A DNA stretch of 36,363 nucleotides from Fibrobacter sp. (GTDB lineage: Bacteria; Fibrobacterota; Fibrobacteria; Fibrobacterales; Fibrobacteraceae): NCBI GenBank assembly GCA_024398995.1, contig JAKSIE010000024.1, forward strand, positions 1 through 36,363, written 5' to 3'. Position numbers and translations under genes: made by a program. Numbering within the stretch: the first letter of the stretch is position 1; each line of letters opens with the position of its first letter. Under the pieces are notes generated by a model that was not told where the DNA came from, did no database searches, and worked only from the letters and a program-made list of their open reading frames with translations. Below, one piece after another: positions 20,763 through 31,817 of the stretch.

Positions 20763-22157
20763 CTATTGCGCGATCTTTGTGTAGAAATCACGGACGTCGT
20801 CCCAGCGGTAGTAAGGTGCCGTTGGGCATTTTTCTTTCTTGGCGAGTTTGGTTTCGTCGCAGGGAATAGGTGCGGTGACTTCGCGTTCGTTGTAGAGGAA
20901 TTTCACAAGGATGGGCTTACTCCCATTCTTGTACAGGACCATTTGCAGGTTTGCGGCCATAGGGATGATCTTAAAGTCGGCCCACTGTTCATGTAGCTTG
21001 GTCATGTCGGTGACTTTTGCATTGGCGATACTCAGCTGCATAAGGCCTGCCAGGGGGAGAATGGCTGTATCGTGGCCAAAGCGGAGGGTGGCCGCGGCTT
21101 CGGCCATTGTGCCGTCGGCAATGTGGTTTATGGTTGCCTGTGCGCTGTCGATGATGTGCTTCAGTACGGGCTTTGCAGTGTTAATGCCGTCGTCTCCGGT
21201 GAGGGGGCAGGTGCCCAGCACACTGTACCACCAAGCGTTCTGAGCCTTCCAGCGGTTCAGTTTTTCTTCCTTGGTGAAAAGCCTTTCCAGGATGGTCAGG
21301 TTGTTGTCCACTTCCATTCCCTGGATGCTGCCCACCACTTCAAATGTCTTGTTGTAGAGATTGGTGATGTCGATGTTTGCGGCTACGTAGGCGCTGTCGG
21401 TGAACAGAGTCTGCTGGAAATTTTTTGTGGAAACGTTTTGCCAGAGCTTGTCGTTTTCCGCCTTGAATTCCGGGATGTTGCCGTAGTCTTTTGTAATGTC
21501 GAAATTGAAGGTGTTGATGAAGGCCATAAGGCTCTTGCCCGTTTCCTGGTGGATTTCCACCTTGGGCTTTTGCGCGCGGAGTTCGCCCAGGAAGGCGCTC
21601 ATGCTGAGGATGCAACGGCCGGAGGTGCTGGCGTAGGCATCAACATGCGGGTAGTATTTTGTGTTCTTGTTGCCTTTGCGTTCTGCGAACACTTCGGGGA
21701 AGTTCTTTACCATGCGGCGGGCGATGCCTTCGTGCTGTTTTGCGCCTAGGATAGTAAGGTCGCCGGCCTTCGGCGCAGCCATTTCCATCAGAAGTTTGGA
21801 GGCGGCCATGACGTACTTGCCTGTCATGGAAAGAGCCTTCGCAGTATCGGCCTTTGCCAGAGTTTCGTAGATGTACTTGTAGTCATCGGCGCTGTAATGG
21901 TAGCGGCTTCCGTGACGTCCGTAGTGGCTGATATAGAAAGGCTTGTAACCTGCAGGTGCCTTGGTGTACTTGACGCTTTTATCCGGTTCCTGGTAAGGGA
22001 GGTATCCGCTGGCGGTGTATTCCGGATTGGCAAGCATTATACTGTCTGTAGTTTGCGCACTTGCCTTGTTTGCAAGGAGAGTGGATGCTGCGAAAATTGC
22101 GGCGCACGCAGTAATGGAAAAGAGATTCTTTTTTGATTTAGTAAAAAATACAGACAT
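20763..22157 (-). CDS. histidine acid phosphatase (MINPP/phytase-like), 464 aa, exported
   Basis: Phosphomonoesterase of histidine phosphatase clade 2. The catalytic motif is ISHYGRHGSRYHYS (RHGxR), and the proton donor HD occurs in LRFGHDTAILPLAGLM. PHVDAYASTSGRCILSMSAFLGEL gives the typical second conserved segment. These match the multiple-inositol-polyphosphate-phosphatase type, which can release phosphate from phytate. The start is ATG 22157 with AAAGGA upstream, giving signal peptide SVFFTKSKKNLFSITACAAI...KASAQ. Upstream in-frame codons would overlap the divergent gene. Substrate inferred from the family. Confidence 0.88.
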   Translation of the reverse strand: MSVFFTKSKKNLFSITACAAIFAASTLLANKASAQTTDSIMLANPEYTASGYLPYQEPDKSVKYTKAPAGYKPFYISHYGRHGSRYHYSADDYKYIYETLAKADTAKALSMTGKYVMAASKLLMEMAAPKAGDLTILGAKQHEGIARRMVKNFPEVFAERKGNKNTKYYPHVDAYASTSGRCILSMSAFLGELRAQKPKVEIHQETGKSLMAFINTFNFDITKDYGNIPEFKAENDKLWQNVSTKNFQQTLFTDSAYVAANIDITNLYNKTFEVVGSIQGMEVDNNLTILERLFTKEEKLNRWKAQNAWWYSVLGTCPLTGDDGINTAKPVLKHIIDSAQATINHIADGTMAEAAATLRFGHDTAILPLAGLMQLSIANAKVTDMTKLHEQWADFKIIPMAANLQMVLYKNGSKPILVKFLYNEREVTAPIPCDETKLAKKEKCPTAPYYRWDDVRDFYTKIAQ

Positions 22158-22222
22158 CGATAAAATCCTTTTTGACGTGGTAAAATATAATTCTATTTTT
22201 TCCGGCAAGGTTTTGGCGGTTA

Positions 22223-23296
22223 ATGTACAATCACTTGACAAGATTTTTTTTCGCAGTTCTGGTTTGCGTGTTGTTCAATGCGCAGGCGTTCGCTGTTGAG
22301 GAAGCTGTTTCCGACACAGCTTCTGATTCTGTCAAGGCGGAATTGCCGATAGATCAGTCGGGCATGATCGATCTGGATTCTGTTGACCTGGACTCCGTTG
22401 AATTGGATTCCACGGATTACGATTTAGACGAACTCGACTCTACTGAAAGAGTCGAGACTGTGTATTCCAGGCAAAAGGAGAAAGTCAAGAAGTATGACAA
22501 CCTGTTCTCTGTCCGCGTTCTGGCAAACTACAACTACATTGCATTCGCCAGCAGCGAGTACGATGGCGGCACCTTGGAATCCAACCGCCCCATTGATTTT
22601 GGCCTTGGCCTTGGCGTAAAGGATTTTAGCTTTGACGTCAAGTTTTCTCTCCCCTTTGTTATCGACAAAACAAGAAGGCGCTCCGTAGGCTTTGACACGG
22701 GTATTGATTTCTTTCCCAAGGATTTATGGATGCAGGCCAAGTACCGTAGGTATAGCGGTCTTTCCACAAGAGCTAGGAGCTCTGATGACAGCACTGTCAC
22801 AAACAATGTCACGGACTTCCGCCAGCGTGATATTTACCTTTCCATTCTTTGGGTAAAATCCGGCAAGGAAAAGTTCTCTGTTCGTGCGCCTTATTTCCTG
22901 GACCGCATTCAGGAAGGCTCCGCAGGTAGCTTTATATTTGGTGGAAAGTTCCAGTCCACTACCGCAGTGGACCGCGCCCATGTTTTTGAATACTATTCCA
23001 AGAACCGCAATATCTATAGCACCTGGGCGCACGGCGGCTACAGCTACACTTGGGTCGTGCAACATAACTTGTTTTTAAACGCCTGGGCTATGGGTGGAAT
23101 GGCCGTGGGTGCCGTAGGTAATGGCGCCTTCGGATTTTTCCCAGATCTTAACGTAAAGATAGCCTTTGGTCAATGGCATTGGAACTGGTCCTGGAACGCG
23201 GTGGTTCAGGCTACCTATTCCCCTTCGATTTACTGGGGCCACGTGGAACAGCGCTATCTGTCCAGTTTCGAACTTCTCGTGGTTAAGAGATTTTAA
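22223..23296 (+). CDS. DUF4421-like outer-membrane protein, 357 aa (paralogue 1)
   Basis: Signal peptide MYNHLTRFFFAVLVCVLFNAQAFA. It is followed by an acidic, Ser/Asp-rich stretch with a repeated LDS motif (about 47-75), absent from the paralogue downstream. The remainder reads as a beta-barrel: FSVRVLANYNYIAF, GLGLGVKDFSFDVKFSLPF, VGFDTGIDFFPKDLWMQAKY, FSVRAPYFLDRIQ, FGFFPDLNVKIAFGQWHW, ending SSFELLVVKRF. This looks like DUF4421, whose members have no known function. It is divergent from the phosphatase gene, leaving only 65 nt for both promoters. Confidence 0.75.
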   Translation: MYNHLTRFFFAVLVCVLFNAQAFAVEEAVSDTASDSVKAELPIDQSGMIDLDSVDLDSVELDSTDYDLDELDSTERVETVYSRQKEKVKKYDNLFSVRVLANYNYIAFASSEYDGGTLESNRPIDFGLGLGVKDFSFDVKFSLPFVIDKTRRRSVGFDTGIDFFPKDLWMQAKYRRYSGLSTRARSSDDSTVTNNVTDFRQRDIYLSILWVKSGKEKFSVRAPYFLDRIQEGSAGSFIFGGKFQSTTAVDRAHVFEYYSKNRNIYSTWAHGGYSYTWVVQHNLFLNAWAMGGMAVGAVGNGAFGFFPDLNVKIAFGQWHWNWSWNAVVQATYSPSIYWGHVEQRYLSSFELLVVKRF

Positions 23297-23304
23297 GGCA
23301 GCCA

Positions 23305-24243
23305 ATGTATAACAGCTTGGTAAGATTATTTGTTGTGTCCTTAACCTGCCTTTTTGTCAATACGCAGGTTTTTGCGGCAGAAGAAACGAAGACTAATTCT
23401 TCTGTTGAGGATGCATCAAGGAAAGATCTTGTAAAGAAGTTCAATAATCTGTACTCAATTCGTATTCTGACAAACTATAACTACATGTCGCTTTGGAGTA
23501 GTCAATTTGGCCATACCCTTCATTCTAAGCGTCCAGTGGACATAGGTGTTGGTGCTGGTTTTAAGGACTTGTCCTTTGATGTTAAGTACTCCCTTGGCTT
23601 TACTGGGGGGAGTGAAGGTGTTCGATCACTCTGCTTTGATACGGGCCTGGATTTCTTCCCTGGAAATTTTTGGATGCACCTTAGGTATCGCAGGTACAGG
23701 GGGTTTTCCTATACATTGGATGAAGATGGTAGTGAGAACGAGGATGTAGAAGAAGAACATATGGACCTGCTCCAGAGGGATATATATCTATCTACTTTAT
23801 GGGTCATGGCAGGCATGGACGAGTTCTCGGTTCGCGCCCCCTATTTATTGGACCGCATCCAGAATGAATCCGCAGGCAGCTTGATTTTTGGCGGTAAAAT
23901 TCAAACTAGCAAAACAACGGATTATGACGATTTGGCTGAATTCCACTCAAAGGACCGTAACATATATAGCGCTTGGGTTCATGGGGGATATAGCTACACT
24001 TGGGTTTTTGATAATTTGTTTGTAAATGCATGGGCTCTAGGCGGCCTCGCCCTTGGCGTAACGGATAATGGATCGTTTGGCTTTTTCCCAGATGTCAATG
24101 GAAAACTGGCTTTAGGCCAATGGCATGATAGCTGGTCCTGGAATATTCTGATGCAAATGTCTTACTCGCCATCGTTTTACAAGGACCATATAGAACAAAA
24201 GGTTCTTGGCAGTTTTGAAATTCTCGTGGTGAAACGTTTCTAA
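23305..24243 (+). CDS. DUF4421-like outer-membrane protein, 312 aa (paralogue 2)
   Basis: Clear tandem duplicate of the preceding gene, starting 8 nt after its stop. Both share the MYN.L.R beginning, YSIRILTNYNYMSLWSS, CFDTGLDFFPGNFWMHLRYRRY, FSVRAPYLLDRIQNESAGS, HGGYSYTWVF and the end SFEILVVKRF. It lacks the LDS repeat and has instead a short acidic insertion, DEDGSENEDVEEEHM (about 145-160). Codon use is more A/T-rich than in paralogue 1, so the two have drifted apart. Signal peptide SLVRLFVVSLTCLFVNTQVFA. Outer-membrane location inferred. Confidence 0.75.
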   Translation: MYNSLVRLFVVSLTCLFVNTQVFAAEETKTNSSVEDASRKDLVKKFNNLYSIRILTNYNYMSLWSSQFGHTLHSKRPVDIGVGAGFKDLSFDVKYSLGFTGGSEGVRSLCFDTGLDFFPGNFWMHLRYRRYRGFSYTLDEDGSENEDVEEEHMDLLQRDIYLSTLWVMAGMDEFSVRAPYLLDRIQNESAGSLIFGGKIQTSKTTDYDDLAEFHSKDRNIYSAWVHGGYSYTWVFDNLFVNAWALGGLALGVTDNGSFGFFPDVNGKLALGQWHDSWSWNILMQMSYSPSFYKDHIEQKVLGSFEILVVKRF

Positions 24244-24387
24244 CTCCTGCCGTATAACCAGGCACAAATTAGGGTATTGTTTCACAATGCCGACTTTTTT
24301 GTAAGGCGTATCTTTTGCTACATTATCCTCGTAAAATTTTAATCAGTGTCCGCAGGCCTTGCCTTCGGCCGTAAAAGAGGAAACCAA

Positions 24388-27336
<2,949 letters not shown>

Positions 27337-27367
27337 TTAGGCTCGCGGTTCAAGGCTCGAGGTTTTG

Positions 27368-28000
27368 ATGCAGACTGCAAAGCGTTTCATTTCTCTTGAA
27401 GGTATCGATGGCTCCGGTAAGTCGACTCAGATCGACAAGCTGATTGCCGCCCTCACCGCCGAGGGTTACGAAGTGGTAAAGCTTCGTGAGCCGGGCGGTG
27501 CCAAGATTTCCGAGCAGATCCGCGGAATTCTTCTAGACCCTGCCTTCAAGGGAATCATGGCCAACGATACGGAACTGCTTTTGTATAATGCCGCCCGCGC
27601 CCAGGTGATTGCAGAAATCATCCGCCCTGCTCTTGCAGCCGGAAAGATTGTGATTGCGGATCGCTTTGCCTGGAGCACTTTCGCCTACCAGGGTTACGCC
27701 CGCGGGCTTGGCGCCGAGAAGGTGCAGCGTCTTACGGAACTGACCTGTGGCGATTGCTTCCCGGAACTGACCGTTGTTCTAGACATCAGTGTGGAATGTA
27801 GCCGCGCACGCACCGCAAAGCGCGGCGAGGCTCCCGACCGCCTTGAAAGCGAAAAGGCTGAATTCTTCCAGAAGGTTCGTGACGGCTACCTGGCTGCTGC
27901 CCGAGATTACAGCGATTGTGTCACCGCCATTAATGCGGAACGCACTCCTGAGGAAGTTTTCGCTGATTTGTGGAAGGCTGTAAAGGAAAAATTGAGCTAA
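27368..28000 (+). CDS. tmk: thymidylate kinase, 210 aa
   Basis: Phosphorylates dTMP to dTDP. The P-loop is ISLEGIDGSGKSTQIDKL, LREPGG is the conserved substrate loop, DRFAWSTFAYQGYARGL is the DR(Y/F) motif, and the lid is RTAKRGEAPDRLE. Length is typical. ATG 27368 chosen over the TTG just before it. It lies 31 nt after secA, so it may be co-transcribed. A strong terminator follows at 28051-28078. Confidence 0.96.
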   Translation: MQTAKRFISLEGIDGSGKSTQIDKLIAALTAEGYEVVKLREPGGAKISEQIRGILLDPAFKGIMANDTELLLYNAARAQVIAEIIRPALAAGKIVIADRFAWSTFAYQGYARGLGAEKVQRLTELTCGDCFPELTVVLDISVECSRARTAKRGEAPDRLESEKAEFFQKVRDGYLAAARDYSDCVTAINAERTPEEVFADLWKAVKEKLS

Positions 28001-28050
28001 ATCCTATAACTTTTGTTCTTTTTTTTAAAAGTCAAAGCGAAATTTTTAGG

Positions 28051-28078
28051 CCGCAAGGGAAACTTTGCGGTTTTTTTT
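28051..28078 (+). terminator. intrinsic terminator after tmk
   Basis: CCGCAA (28051-28056) pairs with TTGCGG (28065-28070), followed by eight T's (28071-28078). Confidence 0.85.
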
Positions 28079-28087
28079 CATCTTTTT

Positions 28088-28103
28088 TGGCACAGCTTTT
28101 GCA
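28088..28103 (+). promoter_or_regulatory. sigma-54-type (-24/-12) promoter
   Basis: TGGCAC-A-GCTT-TTGCA matches the consensus TGGCACG-N4-TTGCA at every fixed position but one, with correct GG-to-GC spacing. It lies 167 nt upstream of the dehydrogenase ATG and points at it. A TATATT (28222-28227) could be a second, sigma-70 promoter. Confidence 0.5.
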
Positions 28104-28270
28104 AATATCCCTGCGTTCGGGCGATTTTTTCAACAATTTGTGAAAACACCAGCATTCATTGTTTTTATTTGTGTAAAATAATGGAAAATTGGCAAAAAAC
28201 GTACCCCGACCAATTAGAAAAACATATATTATTTTGCGAATTAATCACAAACATTCACAAGGAATAAAAA

Positions 28271-29044
28271 ATGAAGAATTATTTCGATCTCTCCGGCCAG
28301 GTTGCAGTTGTTACTGGTTGCTCCACTGGTCTTGGCGTTCAGATGGCAAAGGCTCTCGCTAACCAGGGTGCAAAGATTGTTGCAATCGCTCGCCGTAAGG
28401 AAATGATTGACAAGGTTGCCGCTGATCTCGCTGCTGAATTCGGCGTAGAAACTCTCGCTGTCCAGTGCGACATTACCGACACCGCCAAGGTTGAAGCTGC
28501 CGTTGACGAAATTCTCGCCAAGTTCGGCCGCATCGACATCCTGATCAACAACGCCGGTACCGGTGCTGTTGCTCCGGCAGAAGACATTACCGACGACCAG
28601 CTGAACCACGAAATGAACGTGGACCTGGGTGGTACCTTCAAGATGGCTCGCGCCGTCGCCAAGAAGGCAATGCTCCCGGCAAAGTATGGCCGTATCATCA
28701 ACATCGCCTCCATGTACGGCCTTGTTGGTAACAAGATCTGCGGTTCCGCTCCGTACCACGCAGCCAAGGGTGCTGTTGTGAACCTGACCCGCGCTCTGGC
28801 CGCTGAATGGTCCAGCAAGGGCATCAACGTTAACGCAATCTGCCCGGGTTACTTCTACACCCCGCTCACCAAGGAAACTCTGGATTCCGACTTCTTCCAG
28901 GCAAATGCCAAGACTATGATCCCGGCAGAACGCTATGGAAACGAAGGCGAACTGGACACCGCTGCAATCTTCCTTGCATCCAAGGCTTCCAGCTACGTTA
29001 CCGGCATCATGGTTCCGGTTGACGGCGGCTACACCTGCATGTAA
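28271..29044 (+). CDS. short-chain dehydrogenase/reductase, 257 aa
   Basis: NAD(P)-dependent oxidoreductase of the classical SDR type. The cofactor loop is VTGCSTGLGVQMAKAL (TGxxxGxG), NNAG occurs in ILINNAGTG, and the catalytic Ser/Tyr/Lys are in IASMYG and APYHAAKG. INVNAICPGYFYTPL and a final VTGIMVPVDGGYTCM complete the fold. The pattern is closest to gluconate 5-dehydrogenase (IdnO)-like and 3-oxoacyl-ACP-reductase-like members. An arginine follows the first beta-alpha unit (AIARRKE), which suggests NADPH. AAGGA ribosome-binding site. Highly adapted codon use suggests strong expression. Transcription may depend on sigma-54. Confidence 0.9.
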   Translation: MKNYFDLSGQVAVVTGCSTGLGVQMAKALANQGAKIVAIARRKEMIDKVAADLAAEFGVETLAVQCDITDTAKVEAAVDEILAKFGRIDILINNAGTGAVAPAEDITDDQLNHEMNVDLGGTFKMARAVAKKAMLPAKYGRIINIASMYGLVGNKICGSAPYHAAKGAVVNLTRALAAEWSSKGINVNAICPGYFYTPLTKETLDSDFFQANAKTMIPAERYGNEGELDTAAIFLASKASSYVTGIMVPVDGGYTCM

Positions 29045-29096
29045 TAGGCAGGCTGCATAACCGCGGCGCTCGTCGCGAGGCATGCAAAAATTTAAG

Positions 29097-29126
29097 ACGC
29101 TCGCAGAAATGCGGGCGTTCTTTTTT
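29097..29126 (+). terminator. intrinsic terminator after the dehydrogenase
   Basis: ACGCTCGCA (29097-29105), GAAA tetraloop, TGCGGGCGT (29110-29118), then TCTTTTTT. Confidence 0.85.
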
Positions 29127-29158
29127 ATAAGCCTGTTGTATTTTTGATGAGAATCACG

Positions 29159-29201
29159 AATGTCATCTTTTGACACAACTAAAATCCTATATTAATGTCA
29201 T
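29159..29201 (+). promoter_or_regulatory. promoter region of the macro-HTH gene with direct repeats
   Basis: TATATT (29188-29193) lies 44 nt before the ATG. AATGTCAT occurs directly repeated at 29159-29166 and 29194-29201, bracketing the -10 region and suggesting an operator, perhaps for the HTH domain of the gene itself. Confidence 0.35.
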
Positions 29202-29236
29202 TGAAATAGCCGTCACCCAAACGTTGGAGGTTTACC

Positions 29237-30445
29237 ATGGCATTTAAGATCATCAGAAACGACATTACCAAGGTTGCTGCAGATGTAATCGTGAACTCCG
29301 CCAACCCCAAGCCGGTTTGCGGTGGTAGTACCGAAGCCATTATTTACGAGGCCGCCGGCTACGACGAATTGCTGGATGCCCGCCAAGGCATTGGATATCT
29401 GGAAGTTGGCCAGGTAGGCGTCACCCCTGCATTCAATTTGCCTGCAAAGAGCATCGTCCATGTGTCTTGTCCCCGCTGGAACGATGGTGCGGCCGAGTCC
29501 GTTGAAATGCTCCGCCAGTGCTACGTTTCCATTTTGCAGCAGGCTGTGGCGCTTGAGGCGAAGTCCATCGCCGTTCCGCTGTTGTCCAGCGGCGTGTACC
29601 GTTTCCCTAAGGAGGTGGCGCTTCAGATTGCTGCGGAAATCTGCGGCAATTTTAGCGCAGCCGAAATGGAAATCCTTCTGGTGGTTTACGACCTTGAGGC
29701 TTTCAAGAAGGCCCAGGAACTTTTCGGAAATGTTGAGGACTTGCTGAAGGAAGATGTGCTTGCAGAAAGTGAGCATTTTTTAGGGGCTCCGAACTTTGAC
29801 GCGTGGGATGATGAAAACTTGCCATCGTGTTCCAAGCCGACGCGTGTTTGCAAGGCTTCTTCGCCTCTTTCGTCTGAAGCACCTCGTAAGCTTGGAAAGC
29901 GAAGCGACAGTTGTAGCAAACCCGTCTCGGATATCTTTGGTGGTTTTGCAAAGCCCAGAATTCCCAAGCCGAAGGCAAAGTCAATTCATGACCAGGACAC
30001 TGCAATGGCGGATATCGACAGGCTTTTGAAGAATATGAACGACGATAGCTTCCAGGATGTTTTGCACGGTTATATGGAACGTGCCAACATTACGCCTGTA
30101 CAGCTTTATACGGATTCCAATCTGAATCGCAAGCATTTCTCTAAGATTAAAAAGGATGGTTATCGCCCTAGCAAGAATACGGCTCTTGCCCTAGCTGTTG
30201 GATTGCAATTGAATCTTGACGAAACGGAAGATTTGCTGAGTCGCGCAGGCCATGCCCTTTCGCCCATTAGCAAGACCGATGTGATTTTCAGATATTGCCT
30301 GAGACAGAAGGACTTTTACAAGCCCGGTCGAATCAAGCCGATCTACAGGATGAATGACTATCTTGAAGCCTATGGCGAAGATGTTCTGGGAATTGATGAT
30401 GAAAAGCAGCAAAAGAAATCCCAGGAAGCTGAGGTTTCAGGGTAA
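29237..30445 (+). CDS. macro-domain/HTH fusion protein, 402 aa
   Basis: N-terminal macro domain (about 1-165), an ADP-ribose-binding fold. IIRNDITKVAADVIVNSANPK is the canonical opening, VPLLSSGVYRFPKEVAL is the phosphate-binding loop, and ILLVVYD closes the sheet. The first loop reads CGGSTEAIIYEAAG in place of GGGGVDGAIH, so hydrolase activity is uncertain. A polar Ser/Lys/Pro linker (about 175-255) leads to a C-terminal helical domain (about 262-385). There, LYTDSNLNRKHFSKIKKDGYRPSK and TALALAVGLQLNLDETEDLLSRAGHALS match an XRE-like HTH extension found on other bacterial macro-domain proteins. Good ribosome-binding site (TTGGAGG). The vWA gene follows 132 nt downstream. Confidence 0.85.
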   Translation: MAFKIIRNDITKVAADVIVNSANPKPVCGGSTEAIIYEAAGYDELLDARQGIGYLEVGQVGVTPAFNLPAKSIVHVSCPRWNDGAAESVEMLRQCYVSILQQAVALEAKSIAVPLLSSGVYRFPKEVALQIAAEICGNFSAAEMEILLVVYDLEAFKKAQELFGNVEDLLKEDVLAESEHFLGAPNFDAWDDENLPSCSKPTRVCKASSPLSSEAPRKLGKRSDSCSKPVSDIFGGFAKPRIPKPKAKSIHDQDTAMADIDRLLKNMNDDSFQDVLHGYMERANITPVQLYTDSNLNRKHFSKIKKDGYRPSKNTALALAVGLQLNLDETEDLLSRAGHALSPISKTDVIFRYCLRQKDFYKPGRIKPIYRMNDYLEAYGEDVLGIDDEKQQKKSQEAEVSG

Positions 30446-30514
30446 ATTTTACGTCGCCTAGCAAGCGACCAGCCTGCACCTTTTAAAACATATAATTGTC
30501 CTTGTAATCCACAA

Positions 30515-30556
30515 GCGGTTTCCCGAAAAGACTGGGGGTCAGTCTGAGGGAACCGC
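30515..30556 (+). promoter_or_regulatory. long stem-loop in the vWA gene leader
   Basis: GCGGTT-T-CCC (30515-30524) pairs with GGG-AACCGC (30548-30556), and inside it AGACT (30529-30533) pairs with AGTCT (30541-30545). A TATAAT (30491-30496) upstream places the hairpin in the 5' leader, ending 10 nt before the ribosome-binding site AAGAGG. No T-run follows, so it is not an ordinary terminator. It may control translation or mRNA stability. Confidence 0.5.
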
Positions 30557-30577
30557 AAAAATAACAAGAGGCAAAAT

Positions 30578-31243
30578 ATGAAGAAAGGTTTGACAGAAAT
30601 GGTTTTCATCTTGGACCGTAGCGGTTCCATGAGCGGCCTTGAGGCTGACACTATTGGCGGATTCAATTCCACTATCGAAAAGCAGAAAAGCGTTGAAGGC
30701 GAGGCCCTTGTTTCTACGGTACTTTTTGACGGTGATTGCGAGGTTCTTCATGACCGCGTGCCTATCGAAAATATTCCTGTCCTTACGGAAAAGGAATACT
30801 ATGCCCGCGGCTGTACGGCGCTGATTGATGCGCTGGGTGGCGCAATTCATCACATCGGCAATATCCATAAGTACGCCCGTGACGAGGATCGCCCTGAAAA
30901 GACCATCTTCGTGATTACCACCGATGGCGAGGAAAACTCCAGCCACAAATATGATGCGGAACAGGTCCGCAAGATGGTAACGCGCCAGAAGGAAAAGTAT
31001 GGCTGGGAATTCATTTTCCTGGGTGCAAACATTGACGCCGTAAAAACTGCCCGCGCCTACGGTATCAGCGAAAACCGTGCGGCCAACTTTGTCAATGATG
31101 GCGAAGGCATCAAGAAGATGCACAAGGCCCAGGCGAACTTGATGTGCGCCATCCGAATGGAAGCTCCCATGGCTTACGAAGGTAATTGTGACTGGAAGAG
31201 TGAAATTGAGACGGATGTAAAAAAGCGCGGCCGTCGCCGTTAA
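30578..31243 (+). CDS. vWA-domain protein, 221 aa
   Basis: Single von Willebrand A domain with an intact metal-ion-dependent adhesion site: Asp13, Ser15 and Ser17 in FILDRSGSMSG, Thr80 in RGCTALIDALG, and Asp in VITTDGEENSS. There is no signal peptide or membrane segment, so it is cytoplasmic, as are TerY-type vWA proteins. The C-terminus is basic (KKRGRRR). It lies downstream of the macro-HTH gene in the same direction with a hairpin between. Macro and vWA genes recur together in other bacteria, which suggests a joint ADP-ribose- or nucleic-acid-related stress function; that is inference. Confidence 0.88.
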   Translation: MKKGLTEMVFILDRSGSMSGLEADTIGGFNSTIEKQKSVEGEALVSTVLFDGDCEVLHDRVPIENIPVLTEKEYYARGCTALIDALGGAIHHIGNIHKYARDEDRPEKTIFVITTDGEENSSHKYDAEQVRKMVTRQKEKYGWEFIFLGANIDAVKTARAYGISENRAANFVNDGEGIKKMHKAQANLMCAIRMEAPMAYEGNCDWKSEIETDVKKRGRRR

Positions 31244-31267
31244 GCGCAGCGGATACTGTCCACGTCG

Positions 31268-31690
31268 CTAAATCTCGATGGATTCCTCGTCGCTTTTGAT
31301 GAAGGCGATGAGGCGTTCCATGGTGCGGGCCTGTGCGTCGGCGCCAAGCAGGGAACATTCCCAGATGGTGGCCACGCGGTAACCTTCCAGGGACAGCTTC
31401 CAGTTGGTCTTGATGTCGCGAACCACGTTGTTGTTGAACTTGTTTTCCCAGAAATCGGAATTGCTCTTGGGGCGGCTTGTGAGCTTGCAGCCGTGCTGAT
31501 GCCAGAAGCATCCGTTGATGAAAACCACCACGCCATACTTGAGAATGAAAATGTCCGGGGTGCCGGGCAGGTCCCGCCGGTGGAGGCGGTAACGGAATCC
31601 CTGGTGGAAAAGGCCGTGGCGCACAATGAGTTCGGGCTTTGTGTCCTTGGAGTGGACCGCCTGCATCATTTGTGAACGAGTCTTCGCCAT
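31268..31690 (-). CDS. vsr: Vsr-type very-short-patch mismatch endonuclease, 140 aa
   Basis: Nicks DNA at T:G mismatches left by deamination of 5-methylcytosine. The family blocks are complete: SKDTKPELIVRHGLFHQGFRYRL, LPGTPDIFILKYGVVVFINGCFWHQHGC (catalytic Asp46; His64 and His66), NSDFWENKF, RDIKTNW and GYRVATIWECSLLG. Length is normal. A Vsr is normally coupled to a cytosine methyltransferase; none is adjacent, so it is an orphan in this window. It converges with the vWA gene, 24 nt between stops. No clear ribosome-binding site. Confidence 0.92.
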   Translation of the reverse strand: MAKTRSQMMQAVHSKDTKPELIVRHGLFHQGFRYRLHRRDLPGTPDIFILKYGVVVFINGCFWHQHGCKLTSRPKSNSDFWENKFNNNVVRDIKTNWKLSLEGYRVATIWECSLLGADAQARTMERLIAFIKSDEESIEI

Positions 31691-31744
31691 AGTTGTTCCG
31701 TTTTATCTTGAAGATAGAATTTTATTTTGGCGCGGATAAAAAAA

Positions 31745-31770
31745 TCCCAGGAATGGACCTGGGACTTTTT
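31745..31770. terminator. bidirectional intrinsic terminator
   Basis: TCCCAGG (31745-31751), a 6-nt loop, CCTGGGA (31758-31764), with CTTTTT on the plus side and seven T's on the minus side. Its main role should be to end rubrerythrin transcription on the minus strand. Confidence 0.8.
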
Positions 31771-31817
31771 ATTTAGAGGCTGCGGGGTTTTAAGGGCCCG
31801 CGAAGCACTAGAGAGAA

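Noticed and set aside
23239..23250. Half parS-like sequence CCACGTGGAACA in a DUF4421-like gene
   Set aside because: Only the core and one arm match; the other arm is GC-rich. It is more than 9 kb from the cluster.
29170..29193. TTGACA (29170) plus TATATT (29188) as a sigma-70 promoter pair
   Set aside because: The spacer is only 12 nt, too short for normal RNA polymerase contact; only the TATATT is kept.
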